Source: Hemerocallis citrina
Taxonomy: Eukaryota; Streptophyta; Magnoliopsida; Asparagales; Asphodelaceae
Assembly: GCA_017893485.1 (NCBI GenBank)
Contig: CM030366.1
Location: 102,498,953 to 102,562,952, forward strand
Length of the DNA stretch: 64,000 nt
Direction: 5' to 3'
A program made the translations under genes and the position numbers. Under the pieces are notes generated by a model. That model was given only the letters and a program-made list of their open reading frames with translations, made no database searches and was not told the origin of the DNA. Of the stretch, positions 33,852-45,009 are shown one piece after another. The stretch's first letter is position 1, and the number at the start of each line of letters is the position of its first letter.

Positions 33852-34361
33852 TGCTGTTTGTTTTTGGGGTGTGGGGGCAGCAGGTGTGAGTTCATGTAAT
33901 TTGTGAAATGGAAACTATAGTACTGGCATTTGTCCGATCTTCGGGAGTAGGACCGGCTCGGGAGTAGCAGCTGAGAGGTAGAGGCCAGGTGTTCGGCTCG
34001 GATCTAGTAGCTCGGCTCGGTTGGAGTAGCTCGACTCGGATCTTCTGTACCTGCACTCTTCCTAGAAACACCAGGAGAAGTTCCGGTGACAGGCCCTCCG
34101 ATGATCTAGTCAGTCACTGACAAAGCAACAGTAACTAGGGTTCAGGTGGGAAAAGCAACCTTTAGAAGTGAGGATGGGGCTGGGTATTTATAGGCATGGG
34201 CAAACGGGTCTGGAATCTTAACAGGACAGGTCAGAACCGTTTGCTTGTGGGCCTGAACTGGGTTAGGCCCGTTGGACTTCAGTTGACCTGATGATCACAA
34301 AGGAGCAGATCTAGAGGGGAACTGAGGGTCCCGATTGCGCTACTCTATTTACCCCATATCA
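33852..34361 (-). repeat. 3' LTR of Gypsy copy C
   Basis: About 510 bp on the minus strand, starting TGATATGGGGTAAATAGAG; the end is placed at AAACAGCA by comparison with the other copies. TATA box at 34186-34192 (minus strand TATAAATACCCAGCC). Confidence 0.65.
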
Positions 34362-34380
34362 CAAGCCCCCCCACTCTTAT
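34362..34380 (-). promoter_or_regulatory. polypurine tract of Gypsy copy C
   Basis: Minus strand ATAAGAGTGGGGGGGCTTG directly before TGATATGG, equivalent to the tracts of copies A and B. Confidence 0.7.
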
Positions 34381-34644
34381 AGGGTGGTGTGAAAAAATAG
34401 TTGTGGAGGAGTAGTCTGGATTCTACGGAGAAGAGTGGCAAAGAGAGTTTCCTGGGGTCTTATTGGGGTCGGTGCCGATCCGATGCGAGTCCCAGTGGCC
34501 GAGCAGTCGGTGCTTCCGCAAGTGTGGAAGACCGAGCCCTAATGATACACCAGTCACCAAGACAAGGGGGTCGGCTCGGGGTGCCAAGACTGTCGGAGAT
34601 CGTCTAGGTCGTTTTGGGTCGTCGAGTCCAATGGCGACCGACCT

Positions 34645-36460
34645 TAGCTTGTGACAACTACCCCTGTGCTTGAAATCACCATCGCGGGTCGAGGCTTTAG
34701 TGGGTCGGCTCAGATCGTCGAGCCCATAGCGACTCGGCTTTGTGTGAGCTACCCCTGTGCTCGAAATCACTGTCGAGGGTTGAGGCTTAGAGGATCGGCT
34801 CGGAGCGTCAAGCCCATAGCGACACGGCTTTATGGAAGCTACCCCTGTGCTCGAGATCACTGTCTAGCATCGAGGGCTTAGGTGGTCAGTACGGAGCGAC
34901 GAGCCCAAGTGATATTGCTTTTGAACCTGTGCTCGAGATCACCGTCAAGCATCGAGGGCTTAGGGGTCGACACAGAACGACGAGCTTAAGCAATTTTGTT
35001 TGTAGAAGCTACCCTTGTGCTCGAGATCACCGTCGGTCGTCGAGGCTTAGGGGGTCGGCACGGATCGATGAGCCCAAGCGATATTGCTTGTGAAAGCTAC
35101 CCATGTGCTCGAGATTGTTGTCGTGCATCGAGGGCTTAGGGGGTCAGCAAGGAGCGACGAGCCCAAGCGATATTTCTTGTAGAAGCTACCCCTGTGCTCG
35201 AGATCTTAGTCGAGCGTCGAGGGCTTAGTGGTCGGCATGGAGGGACAAGCTCAAGGGACTTTGCTTGTGAAAGCTACCCTTGTGCTCGGGATCACCATCT
35301 AGCGTCGATGGCTTAGGAGTTCGGCACGAAGCGACAAGCCCAAGCGATATTGCTAGTGAAAGCTACCCCTGAGCTCGAGGTTACAGTCGAGGGTCGAGGT
35401 TTAGGTGGTTGGCACGGAGTGATGCGCCAAGCGATATTGCTTTTGAAAGATACCCCTGTGCTCGAGATCACCGTCGAGCATCGATGGCTTAGGGGTCGGC
35501 ACGGAGCGACGAGGTTAAACAATTTTATTTGTAGAAGCTACCCCTATGCTCGAAATCACCGTCAATCGTCAAGGCTTAGGGGGTCACACGGATCGACGAG
35601 CCCAAGCGATATTGCTTGTGAAAGCTATCCCTGTGCTTGAGATTATCGTCGAGCATCGAGGGCTTAGGGGGTCAGCAAGGAACGATGAGCTCAAGCGATA
35701 TTGCTTGTAGAAGCTACCCCTGTGCTCGAGATCGTAGTCGAGCATTGAGGGCTTAGGGTCGGCATGGAGGGATGAGCTCAAGGGACTTTTCTTGTGAAAG
35801 CTACCCCTGTGCTCGAGATCACCGTCGACCATCGATGCTTAGGGGGTCGACACGGATCGACAAGCCCAAGTGGTATTACTTGTGAAAGCTACCCCTGTGC
35901 TCTTGATTATTGTCGAGCGTCGAGGGCTTAGGGTTCGGCACAGAGCGACAAGCTCAAGGGACTTGGCTTGTTAAAGCTACCCCTGTGATCGAGATCACCG
36001 TCGAGCGTCGAGGGCTTAGGGGGTCAGCAAGGAGCGACGAGCTCAAGCAATATTGCTTGTAGAAGCTACTCCTGTGCTCGAGATCGTAGTCGAGCATGGA
36101 GGGCTTAGGGTCGGCATGGAGGGACGAGCTCAAGGGACTTTTTTTTGTGAAAGCTACCCCTGTGCTCGAGATCACCGTCGATCGTCGAGGGCTTAGGGGT
36201 TGGCACGGAGGGACGAGCTCAAGGGGCTTTGCTTGTGAAAGCTACCCCTGTGCTCGAGATCGCAGTTGAGCATCGAGGGATTAGGGATCGGCAAGGAGCG
36301 ATGAGCTCAAGCGATATTGCTTGTGGAAGCTACCCCTGTGCTCGAGATCGCAGTTGAGCTTCGAGGGCTTAGGGGGCCGGTATGGAGCGACGACTTCAAG
36401 TGATTTAGCTTGTGAAAGCTATCCCTGTGCTCGAGATCGCAGTCGAGCATCGAGGAGTTA
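34645..36460 (+). repeat. tandem array C, about 20 units of 88 bp
   Basis: The marker CCCCTGTGCTCGAGATC recurs every 84-90 bp from 34664 to 36426. A typical unit continues CGTCGAGCGTCGAGGGC, TTAGGGGGTCGGC, GGAGCGACGAGC and AAGCGATATTGCTTGT. Units diverge mostly by substitutions and small indels. The sequence is unrelated to arrays A and B although it sits in the same place, between polypurine tract and antisense gene. Confidence 0.9.
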
Positions 36461-36568
36461 CAGTAAGCCATTTTTTCCCGAGAATCGAGGAGTTACAATA
36501 ACTATTTTAGTGAGAATCGAGAAGCTACATGAACCGTTTTTTGCGAGAATCGAGGAGTTTTAATCCTC

Positions 36569-36576
36569 TATATATA
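36569..36576 (+). promoter_or_regulatory. TATA box of the copy C antisense gene
   Basis: CTCTATATATACGCATCCCACACC lies 137 bp upstream of the ATG and is followed by a pyrimidine-rich leader (ATTTCTCACTTTTACTCTC) comparable to copies A and B. Confidence 0.5.
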
Positions 36577-36712
36577 CGCATCCCACACCCCCTTCTCATT
36601 TCTCACTTTTACTCTCTCTAGATCCCAGAGCTTCTTTCTAGAAGTTTACCGACACCGTCAGCGTGTTTTCCGGCGATCTTCAGTAGACTTCACTCAGGTT
36701 AGTAATTTTAAT

Positions 36713-39076
36713 ATGTCTAGGGCTCAGTCTGGCTCCTTGGCCTCTACCCCCGACAGTGGTGTTCACACAGGCCGATCGGACTCCTCTTCTTGGGACACGA
36801 AAGAGGAAGTGCTCGCCGTGCAGCCGCTACCCACCTGCAAGCCAGTTGTGGTGGAGAGCAGCTATTCGGATAAGGTGGAACGTCCTGTCGAGGACATCGA
36901 TGACGAGGACGAGGAGGTGGAATCTCCCAAAGGGTCCCTTACCGAGGGGGTGCACTCTGACAAAGGTGCCCGAGCAGAAGGTGAACAGGCCGAAGGGATG
37001 GGCTCCTCCTCGAGGGCCTCCGTCCTCGAGCTGTTGGCGACCCCATCGCTTGAGAAGGCCCCTAAGACTCGGAAGAAGAGGTTGAAGTGGACTATGCCCA
37101 GCAGTCCAGACAGGCTAATCGCTCCCCGAAAGCTAGTGGTCCATTTCCTGCTGCAGCCGTTGCCGATCAGGAAGTACCCAGACGATGTTGGGGACTAGGT
37201 CATATACGTGGTGCAGTCCTCCTTGCCGAGTCATGTGAAGATCAAGATGGATGGTACCCCCACAATTTTGAAAGGGTATGACCTTTCAGTGATTCGCATG
37301 AGCTACTTCATTAGGAGGGAGTTCGAGTTGATGGTCCCCAGCGCCGATCTTAGGCCTACCGACCATCTGGCGTCCTGGTACTGCATCTTTCCAGTGGATG
37401 CGTTCACCTCGGGGCTGAGGCTGCCCATCCATCCCTTCATCTGCAAAGTCCTGAATTAGGCCTCGTTATGCTCGTTGCAGTATGGACCGAACTTGTGGAA
37501 GTAGATGGTGAGCTTTGTCTTGCTGTGCGAGGAGAGGAGGGTGCCACTGCGGCTGAATATTTTTCGAGCGATGCTGGGTGTAAGCTCGTCAGGCAAGTTT
37601 AAGGGGACCTATTGCGTATCGCCTCGGAGCGGGGGCAAAGTCGTGCATGGCCACCTAGACTCAATCAAGGAGTGGAAGAAGAAATACTTTGTCGTCAGAA
37701 GCGAGGAGCCATGGGAGATTCCGACGCGTTGGAACTTCAAGAGCCCTAAGAAGAGCGATCTTTCAGCCGAGGAGTGGGGCTTTGTAGAGCACCTCCGGAA
37801 GAGTAATAGCATAAGTTGACCTAAGGTGACGGAGAGTCACATGGCCCGCGTCGGACTGAGCCCCGTCCCGTCTTGTATGTTTTTCGTTCGTTTTTTCTTT
37901 ATGTAGTTTTCTTTTGTGCTCATCACTCTTTAATGGATTTTCATACAGAGATGGACCCCGAACCGATCAAGGAGAGGAGGCTCGCCCTGAAGAAGCAAAA
38001 GGCAGAGCAGTCAGAGAAGGGGAAGCAGGCGGGGGCCTCTTCCAGAGTGGCTCCCAAGGCTAAGCTCGAGCCGAAGGCAAAAAGGATGAAGATCAGTCAG
38101 ACGAGGGAGACCACGATCGTGCCAAGCTCCAAAGCCTCCAAGGTGACGGAGGTCATGCAAGGGGGTGTCCCTCCTCTCCGTGCCGATGCCCAAACCATGG
38201 TCGGGGAAGAGGGGCTTCAGCCTTGGGCCCCGGACTGGTCCATTCGAAAGGGGGATACCCTGACCGAGGGTCCCAATGCCGTGGAATTCATGGAAAAGAT
38301 GGCCATGCCTCGGGATCAGCAGAGCATGGGTGCCGACACCCTCGAGTGGGCTTACATGAGGTGGGCTCAGGCGAGCGTGCACGTAAATTTCGAGGCTTTG
38401 TATTTCAGTCTTCACGCACTTGTTCTTCACGACTTTGTTTCTACTGAAGTGTGTTTTACATCGGTTGTAGGCTTGCCTATCCGGCAATCAGGTGATGAGG
38501 ATCCACGACCTGGAGCTGAAGTACGAGCGGAGCCTGACCAATCGCTTCAAACATGAGATGATGGACCTGAAGCTCGCTCTGGATACCTCGATGATGCGAG
38601 AGCAGGCCATGAAGGCTGATTTAGCTTTGATGGCCGATAATGGACTGAGGAAGGAGGTGGCGCTAAGGCAGGAGTTTGAAGTGAAGAAGGGGTTGCCCAC
38701 CTTGAAGGCCCAAGACATGGTCATCGAGGCCCAGAACGAGGTGTATGACAAGGCGCTGAGCCACGTCAAACACTTCTATCAGACCCTGGACCTGACAGGC
38801 TTCGACCTTGACATGGAGATCAATGAGATGCCGAGGACCCCAGGCGGCGGTGCTCCAGTTGAAGGGGGACCGGTGCTGGAGGGGCCGGCACCGTGCTTGT
38901 TGTCGACCCCGTCATCGCGGACGGACCCAAGGGAGAGGTTGGCCCTACGCCGTAGTTATTTTCTTTTCTTTTTGTTTTGTGAAATTGTATTTTCCGAAGG
39001 CAGACTGACCATCGTGGAATTTTGTAAAAGTATTATAATTTATGACATGGGATTTTTGGTTGGCCCAGTGTTTTGA
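36713..39076 (+). pseudogene. antisense accessory gene of Gypsy copy C, decayed
   Basis: Exon 1 is 36713-37874, intron 37875-37948 (74 bp, GTATGT...ACAG), exon 2 37949-38382, intron 38383-38470 (88 bp, GTAAAT...GTAG, phase 0), exon 3 from 38471 to at most 39076. The first intron sits where copy A has its 76-bp intron. Exon 1 has an acidic, Ser-rich N-terminus and then the same domain as copy A: FTSGLRLPIHPFICKVLN, VSFVLLCEE, IKEWKKKYFVVRS. In-frame stops at 37196, 37457, 37502 and 37817 (all TAG except the last, TGA) break it. Exon 2 begins with a lysine-rich stretch (RRLALKKQKAEQ). Exon 3 is predicted coiled coil, then HFYQTLDLTGFDLDMEINE. The gene gives the longest view of the family. Confidence 0.7.
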
Positions 39077-39207
39077 CTTTGACGTTTGCCTTGATTTTGG
39101 GTTGACCTTCTTAGCTTGTCCGACCCTTTTTTTACTTGTACTATTTTTTAAGATCATAAGTTGTGAACTATTGGCCTTGGAATGATCTTTTGTTTCGATT
39201 CTATCAG

Positions 39208-39747
39208 ATGTCGGCCTCCCTGCTCAAGTCGGATCCTCGACGATTCGAGGGGACATGGCTTTGGAGTAAGATCAGGGTATTAGAGTCCAGCCTTGACCGA
39301 TACCGGAAGGAAGCTCGTGATCACGATGCCGCTTTCCACTACTTTTGAAACAAGTCGAAGGAGATGAGCACGGAGGCGGCTCAACTAAAGAAGGCGATAG
39401 TTGACCGCGACCTGGGAGGTGTGAGCCTTGGATTTTCCATGTCGAGTGCCTCAGTTCAAAGGCGTACCTCGGAGTCGCTCCTACGCGAGGTTATTATGGA
39501 GAAAGAGATCGAGATTCAACATTACAAGACGATGTTGGGGATGTCGGTCTTTACAGGGGGTGGGTGCTCCTCGGGCCACGAGCTGTCTCCGATTCGACAG
39601 TTGGAATATGTGAGGCTGGACGATGCTCAAATCTCTGTGGCCGGCGTGTTTACCTTGGCTGGTCCTATGGATTCTACTGGGCAGGCTGTGGAGCCAAGCC
39701 GATCGGCGGTGTTTGAGTTAGCCCGTACTAGTTTGGAAGGGCTCTGA
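39208..39747 (+). pseudogene. coiled-coil-like downstream frame, possibly the last exon of the antisense gene
   Basis: The frame starts with ATG directly after TCTATCAG (acceptor-like) and runs to 39747 with one TGA at 39346-39348. The text is charged and heptad-like (WSKIRVLESSLDRYRKEA, EKEIEIQHYKTML). It may be the C-terminal exon of the preceding gene, but a simple donor at 38952 would put it out of frame. Confidence 0.4.
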
Positions 39748-40386
39748 GGATAGTTTAGGCCAAGGTGATAGCCATTGTAATCAATCTTATTGTATTGTGG
39801 CCCCTCCCCAAGGCGTTATAATAACAAAATATGATCTTTTTGATTTGCCTGAACTTGTTTTCGAGGACGAGCATTGTGGGTTTGAGGGGGGGTCCCTGTT
39901 TGGCTCCGGAGCCGAGCCGAGGGTCAAGGACTTGGGAGATTGAGAAATCTCCCATTTGTAGCTCGTGGTCCCTACTGAGTGGCGAGGATGTGGGGCTAAA
40001 ATGGCCCGTTTGGCTTTGGAGCTGAGCTCCTTCAACTTGTGAGAAAGTAAGGACTTCTAATTTCCAAAGACAGGTCTTCGACGGTCGGGCCGAGGGAGGT
40101 GTTCGGGCGGAAGGGTGATGACGAGGAAGAGGGATCCTGAAAGTCTGGCAATTGAGGACATTTTGTCTTCTAACGTCATTAATGGAGGACGTTTTGTCTT
40201 CCAACGTTTCGACTTCCCATGTCATAAATGACCTTTTCCTGAGGGCTATATAACCCACACCCCCTCACCAGAATTTGTCCAACTTCACCATGTTTTCTCG
40301 TCGCCGGTGGCTCCCCTGCCACCCTCTGCCAGTTAGGGGTAACGACTATGGGTGCTGTTTGTCCCCAGTTGCCAGCAAGTTTAAGG
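39748..40386 (+). other. region with a second promoter-like site and a short frame cut by hAT
   Basis: TATATAA at 40247-40253 (GGGCTATATAACCCACACC) precedes an ATG at 40290; the frame begins MFSRRRWLPCH and is interrupted by the hAT insertion at 40387. The layout resembles the promoter of the antisense gene, so this may be a second or duplicated transcription unit in the element. No homology recognised. Confidence 0.35.
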
Positions 40387-40770
40387 TAGGGATGGCAACT
40401 AGGCCGGGTCAACCGGCGACCCACTTGCGACCTGGCCCGAGAACCCGACCCGTTTAAGACGTTGGCGGGTTTGGGTCGAACCCGGTGAACAGTACCGGGT
40501 CGACCCGGGTCGCAAATAACTCGAATTCAACCTGCGAAACCCGGCCCGCGAACCAGTTAAGGATGCAAATTCAACCCGCCAACCCGTGGATCGACCCGCG
40601 GGTTATGACCCATTGAACCCGTACGGGTCGAACGTTCGACCCGTTACGGGTCGACCGTTGACCCGCGGGTCGAATGGGCCGTTGGCTGTTAAAACAGAGC
40701 CGTTGGTAACGACTCTTTAGCCGTTTTTTGGCTTTTTTTGTTTTTTTTGTTTTTTCCCACATTTTGAGCC

Positions 40771-40778
40771 TATAAATA
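40771..40778 (+). promoter_or_regulatory. TATA box of the hAT transposase gene
   Basis: GCCTATAAATACCCCC, about 490 bp upstream of the ATG at 41269, with a long AT- and T-rich leader. Confidence 0.55.
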
Positions 40779-41268
40779 CCCCCAAAAATCTCCTAAAAAA
40801 TCACACCTTACGCTCTTACTCTCTCTACTATTATACATCATTTCTAAAGAATTTTTCAACAATTGTTGTATTCATCAAACAAGTCTACAACGAGGCATAT
40901 ACACGATCAAATTTCGGTCGTATCGAAATCAAAATTCACCATCTTCAACGTCTTCAACTCTCTTCAACCCTCGTCAAATCTACTTCAAGCTCTCCTCAAC
41001 TCTTCAATTGCGGAATCGGCAAAGCGCTTCTTTCTAGTTTTATTCTATTCTTATTTTCACGTTTTTTTTTACATACGCGTATTCCACGGTGAACGGTATC
41101 AAAATTTCATACCTCTCTCGTTATATATTTTTTGCGTTGTAGTTAAAATTATTGTTGGTTTTTTGATCTTCTCTATCTCAACCCTCTTGTTTTTTTATAT
41201 TTTTTTTATAATTCACTGTTCCTACATTGTATATTTTTTTTATACATACTTTAGCACATTACTACATT

Positions 41269-43405
41269 ATGTCTAGATCACGCAGTAGCGGTCGTAGCGG
41301 ACAAGATTCTTCCTCCTCTTCCCGTAGGCCACCAATTGTCCCAACTAGTGAGCCCACCCAAGAATACCATGATCCTTCTACCCAACAATGGGGTACACAC
41401 GACGAGGTTGTAGGTGACATACAATTGGAAGAAGAAGAAGAACAACAACAACCAACCGAAACCGCACAACCCAGTAGTAGTAGGAAAAGTAGAGGATAAA
41501 CTAGTGATTGGCATAAGTTTTACGATTATATCCCGGACGAACATACTTCGGGTATAGGTTTGAAAGTTTGTAAAACATGTGGTAAAACATACAAATTCAA
41601 GAAGGGTGACGGCACCGGTACAATTAGTAGGCACATCCAACATAACCATAACGACCTTCTTGCTGAACTACAAGGCCAACAAAAAATCAACCCTAGGACC
41701 GGTATAGTTGATAGCCATCCTTATGATCCCGATCTTGTTCGTCGGGAAATGGCCCGATTAGTCATTAAGGAAGAGTTACCATTTTCCTATCCCAAGAGTA
41801 GGGACTTGGAAAATTTTAATCAAACGGCCTTAAACCCTCATTTTAGAAGAATTCCGAGAAATACTTGCAAATCAGATTTTTTTTAAAATATACATCGAAA
41901 TGAAGGACGCTTTGATTGCAATTTTATAGAGTTTAACTTGTAGGGTTAGTTTAACTTCGGATTGTTGGACGGGTGTCAACAATATTCCAACGATGGGAAT
42001 AACCTGTCATTGGATCGACAATGATTGGATTCTTCAAAAAAGAATCATATCACTTGCGGCGTTTCCGTATCTCCATAGTAGCGCTGAAATAGCAAATTGT
42101 TTTATAGAAATTTGTGATGTTTTCCATATTCGCGATAAAATTATGTGTATTAGTTTTGATAATGCATCTAACAATAATGTAGCAATTACTACTTTAAAAT
42201 CCGTATTAAATCCTCCATCTGACAATATTTTTCATGTTAGATGTGCATGTCATATTATAAATTTATGTGTTCAAGATGGATTAAAAATAGCCGATCCATA
42301 TATAGTTAAAATTAGAAATTGTGTACATTTCATTGTATTAAGTCCAAGCATTTTACAAAAATGGAAAGCTTGGTGTAGGGTTAGAAATGTTCATTTTAGA
42401 AGATTTCCAAAGAATGTTAGACACCGATGGAATTCTACTTTTGATTTACTAAATGTTGTTACCGAATATAAAGCAGTTGTAAATAATTTTTGTATCGCAA
42501 AAAATATGCACAATTTTGAAATGACTCCCCCCGATTGGTTTTTTGCCGAATCTTTGTTGAAATTTTTAGAACCTTTTAAAACCGCAACTTTAAAATTTTC
42601 AAAAACATATGAATCTACTTCTAGTAGCATTTTTATTGAATTAGTTAGCATGATGCAAACATTTAACGAAATGTTAAATGATACTTTTGTTGGTGAGATT
42701 GTAAAACCTGTATTCAAAAAAATTTTGATGTATTATTTTCCTCCTCCTATGTTGATTTGTGTTGCTACCGTTATGAATCCTCGTATCAAATTAAAAGGTA
42801 TGAAGAGTTCGATTGAAATGTTTTTGCATTACTTGGGGAAAATGTAGAATTAGTAGAAGATTGCGCTACTTTTTTAGTTCAGTTTGAATCTACATTAAAT
42901 AAAATGTATGATTATTATGATAGACGTTTTGCTTCTAGTAGTTCAACTTCTGTAGTTAGTTCTTCTTCTGGTACTTCTAAAGGTAAGGGTAAAAGTAGAT
43001 TTGGTGATAGAACATTTAATTTACTTGAACAAATTCAATCAAAAAAACCTAGGACTAATCAACCAAATGAATTAAATTGGTATAACCAACAAGATTCTGA
43101 GCCTTCTACTTCTCCACTAGATATTTTACAATGGTGGAAAAACCATGAACACACTTTTAGTATTCTGTCAATTATGGCAAAAGATTTACTAACTCCTCCT
43201 GTCTCTACAGTTGCTTCTGAGTGCATTTTCTTCAAGTGGCAGGGTTCTAACTGATTACAGGAATCGCATGAAGCCCGACACATTAGAGATGCTCGTTTGT
43301 ACAGAAGACTGGCTGAAGGCTGAAGATAGGACACAAGGGAAAGCACTATCAACATCCACAAGTGGGAGCAACTCGCCGGAAGAAGAACAACAACAACAAC
43401 AATAG
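41269..43405 (+). pseudogene. hAT transposase, several frame breaks
   Basis: N-terminus MSRSRSSGRSGQDSSSS, then an in-frame TAA at 41497-41499. A BED zinc finger follows: WHKFYDYIP, CKTCGK and SRHIQHNH around 41510-41650. NPHFRRIPRNTCKSD leads to a frameshift at the T8 run near 41877 and a further stop near 41927. The catalytic region reads LTSDCWTG, then MCISFDNASNN (Asp codon at 42158) and HVRCACHIINL. Further frame changes occur near 42820 and 43215. The C-terminal dimerisation region is recognisable (DILQWWKNHEHTFSILS, then FSSSGRVLTDYRNRMKP). Domains occur in the usual order and full extent; the gene is a recent-looking but dead copy. Confidence 0.9.
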
Positions 43406-43899
43406 CTTTGCTTGTTATGTTAAATTATAAAAATTGTAGTCAATTAAAATTGTATATAAGAAATATGTTATTGTATAAAACTTATTTGTGAATTGAATTC
43501 TTCATTTCATTAGAAATTGTGAAAATTGTATAACTTAAATTCATATGAATAATATTTCAAAATTTGTTGCCAATTTCACTCTTTCAATCTTATTATTATT
43601 ATTACGATTTTTAATGTTTATTAGTATTATTACTTACTTATTATTATTATTATTATTATTTTAAGCTACAAAAAAAATAAAAAATTCTAACCCTATGTAA
43701 ACGGGCCAACCCGCGGGTCGACCCGGCCCAACTAAAGGGTTCACGGGTTGGGCGGGCCACCCAAACCAAGTTTGAGCCCGGCCCGGCCCGGCCTGGATAA
43801 GTGGGCAAACCGACCCGAGCCTGCCTACTATACGTGCCAACCCGTACGGGTTGGGCCTGGCCCGGCCCACTCGACCCGTTCGCCATCCCTAGTTTAAGG

Positions 43900-44700
43900 G
43901 GGTCGATCCTGGAGATGGGGCTCGGGGAGCTTGCCGAAGGCGGGAGATCTCGCACATCGAGGGGGATCTGACGGTGGAGATTCCTCTATTGTGATAGAGT
44001 GTGACATGGACGAATTAGGGATGTCCATCATGCCCTAGCTTGCCCGCTGAATGAATCAGACAATGGAGGAGCGAGCAAGGCAGCGATCTGATCGTTTTGA
44101 TGGAGGGCAACGTGGCGTGATCAAGGACACCCATCAGGTCCCGGCTCGTCCGCTGAGTGAATCAGACGGTCTAGGAGAGAGAGGAATGTTGGGGACGAAG
44201 GCGGGTCGACGTGGACAGATCTCGTGCGTCCATCACACTTGAGCTCGAATATCAGAGCGATCCGAGGGTCGACAGCGGCTGTGAGCGACCCCTTAGCTTG
44301 GCCGACCATTTGGCCGAGCTATGGCCAATTTTTTTCGATCTTGAGGGCTTGGCTAAGCTATGGTGAACTCATGTATTCGCAGAGCCATGGGTTTTCACAC
44401 TCGTCGAGCTACCACGACATCGAAACATCTCTTCGTCGACTTATCTCCTTTGCTGAGCTCATGGAGCTATGAAGGGGCAATTTGGTCGAGCTATGAGCTT
44501 CGTGCTATGGCCTTACTATGGCCTTTGGCGTCGCCGAGCTATGATTATTGAGTTTCGCCGAGCTACGAACTCGAGCTCTGTTTTTGCCAAGCTGTGCTCA
44601 TTGAGTTTGGCCGAGATACGAACTCAAGCTCTGTTTTCGCCAAACTATGGTTCTTCGACTTCGCCGAGCTATAGGGCATTGAGCTTTCGCTGAGCTTTCG
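43900..44700. repeat. degenerate repeats around the motif CCGAGCTATG
   Basis: GCCGAGCTATG and variants recur irregularly. One 63-bp unit is present twice at about 44551-44665 (TTGAGTTTCGCCGAGCTACG; ACTCGAGCTCTGTTTT). 44000-44220 also contains phrases such as CAACGTGGCGTGATCAAGG, the reverse of the GATC-GCCACGT phrase of arrays A and B. Probably 3'-UTR-type repeat of the Gypsy copy. Confidence 0.5.
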
Positions 44701-44703
44701 CCG

Positions 44704-44704
<1 letters not shown>

Positions 44705-44759
<55 letters not shown>

Positions 44760-44762
44760 AAC

Positions 44763-44852
<90 letters not shown>

Positions 44853-44919
44853 CATGTGTGTGTGTGTGTGCGTGCGTGTGTGTGTGCGTGTGTGTGTGTG
44901 TGCGTGTGTGCATGTGTGC

Positions 44920-44980
<61 letters not shown>
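44705..44980. repeat. compound (TG)n(CA)n(TA)n(TG)n microsatellite
   Basis: About 50 bp of (GT), a short TACAACAA, about 38 bp of (CA), (TA)6-7, then about 160 bp of imperfect (GT). The first GT and CA blocks are complementary and could fold back. Open frames through it are artefacts of the dinucleotide repeat. Confidence 0.95.
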
Positions 44981-44982
<2 letters not shown>

Positions 44983-45009
44983 CCCAGCTTTTTACTCCAT
45001 CACCCTCGA

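Larger units (their letters stand above)
40387..43891 (+). mobile_element. hAT (Ac-type) DNA transposon, 3505 bp
   Basis: Terminal inverted repeats TAGGGATGGCAA and TCGCCATCCCTA, and a perfect 8-bp target duplication GTTTAAGG at 40379-40386 and 43892-43899. Both ends carry GC-rich subterminal repeats of CCCGCGGGTCGACCCG type (about 40420-40690 and 43700-43880), the usual transposase-binding arrangement in this superfamily. The transposase gene inside is broken, so movement would need another source of enzyme. Confidence 0.95.

Noticed and set aside
34645..36460. CRISPR-like array
   Set aside because: The units are contiguous tandem repeats with no unique spacers, in plant DNA.
36756..37085. 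Alternative-frame ORFs over the antisense gene exons
   Set aside because: Shadow frames; the domain is only in the frame starting at 36713.
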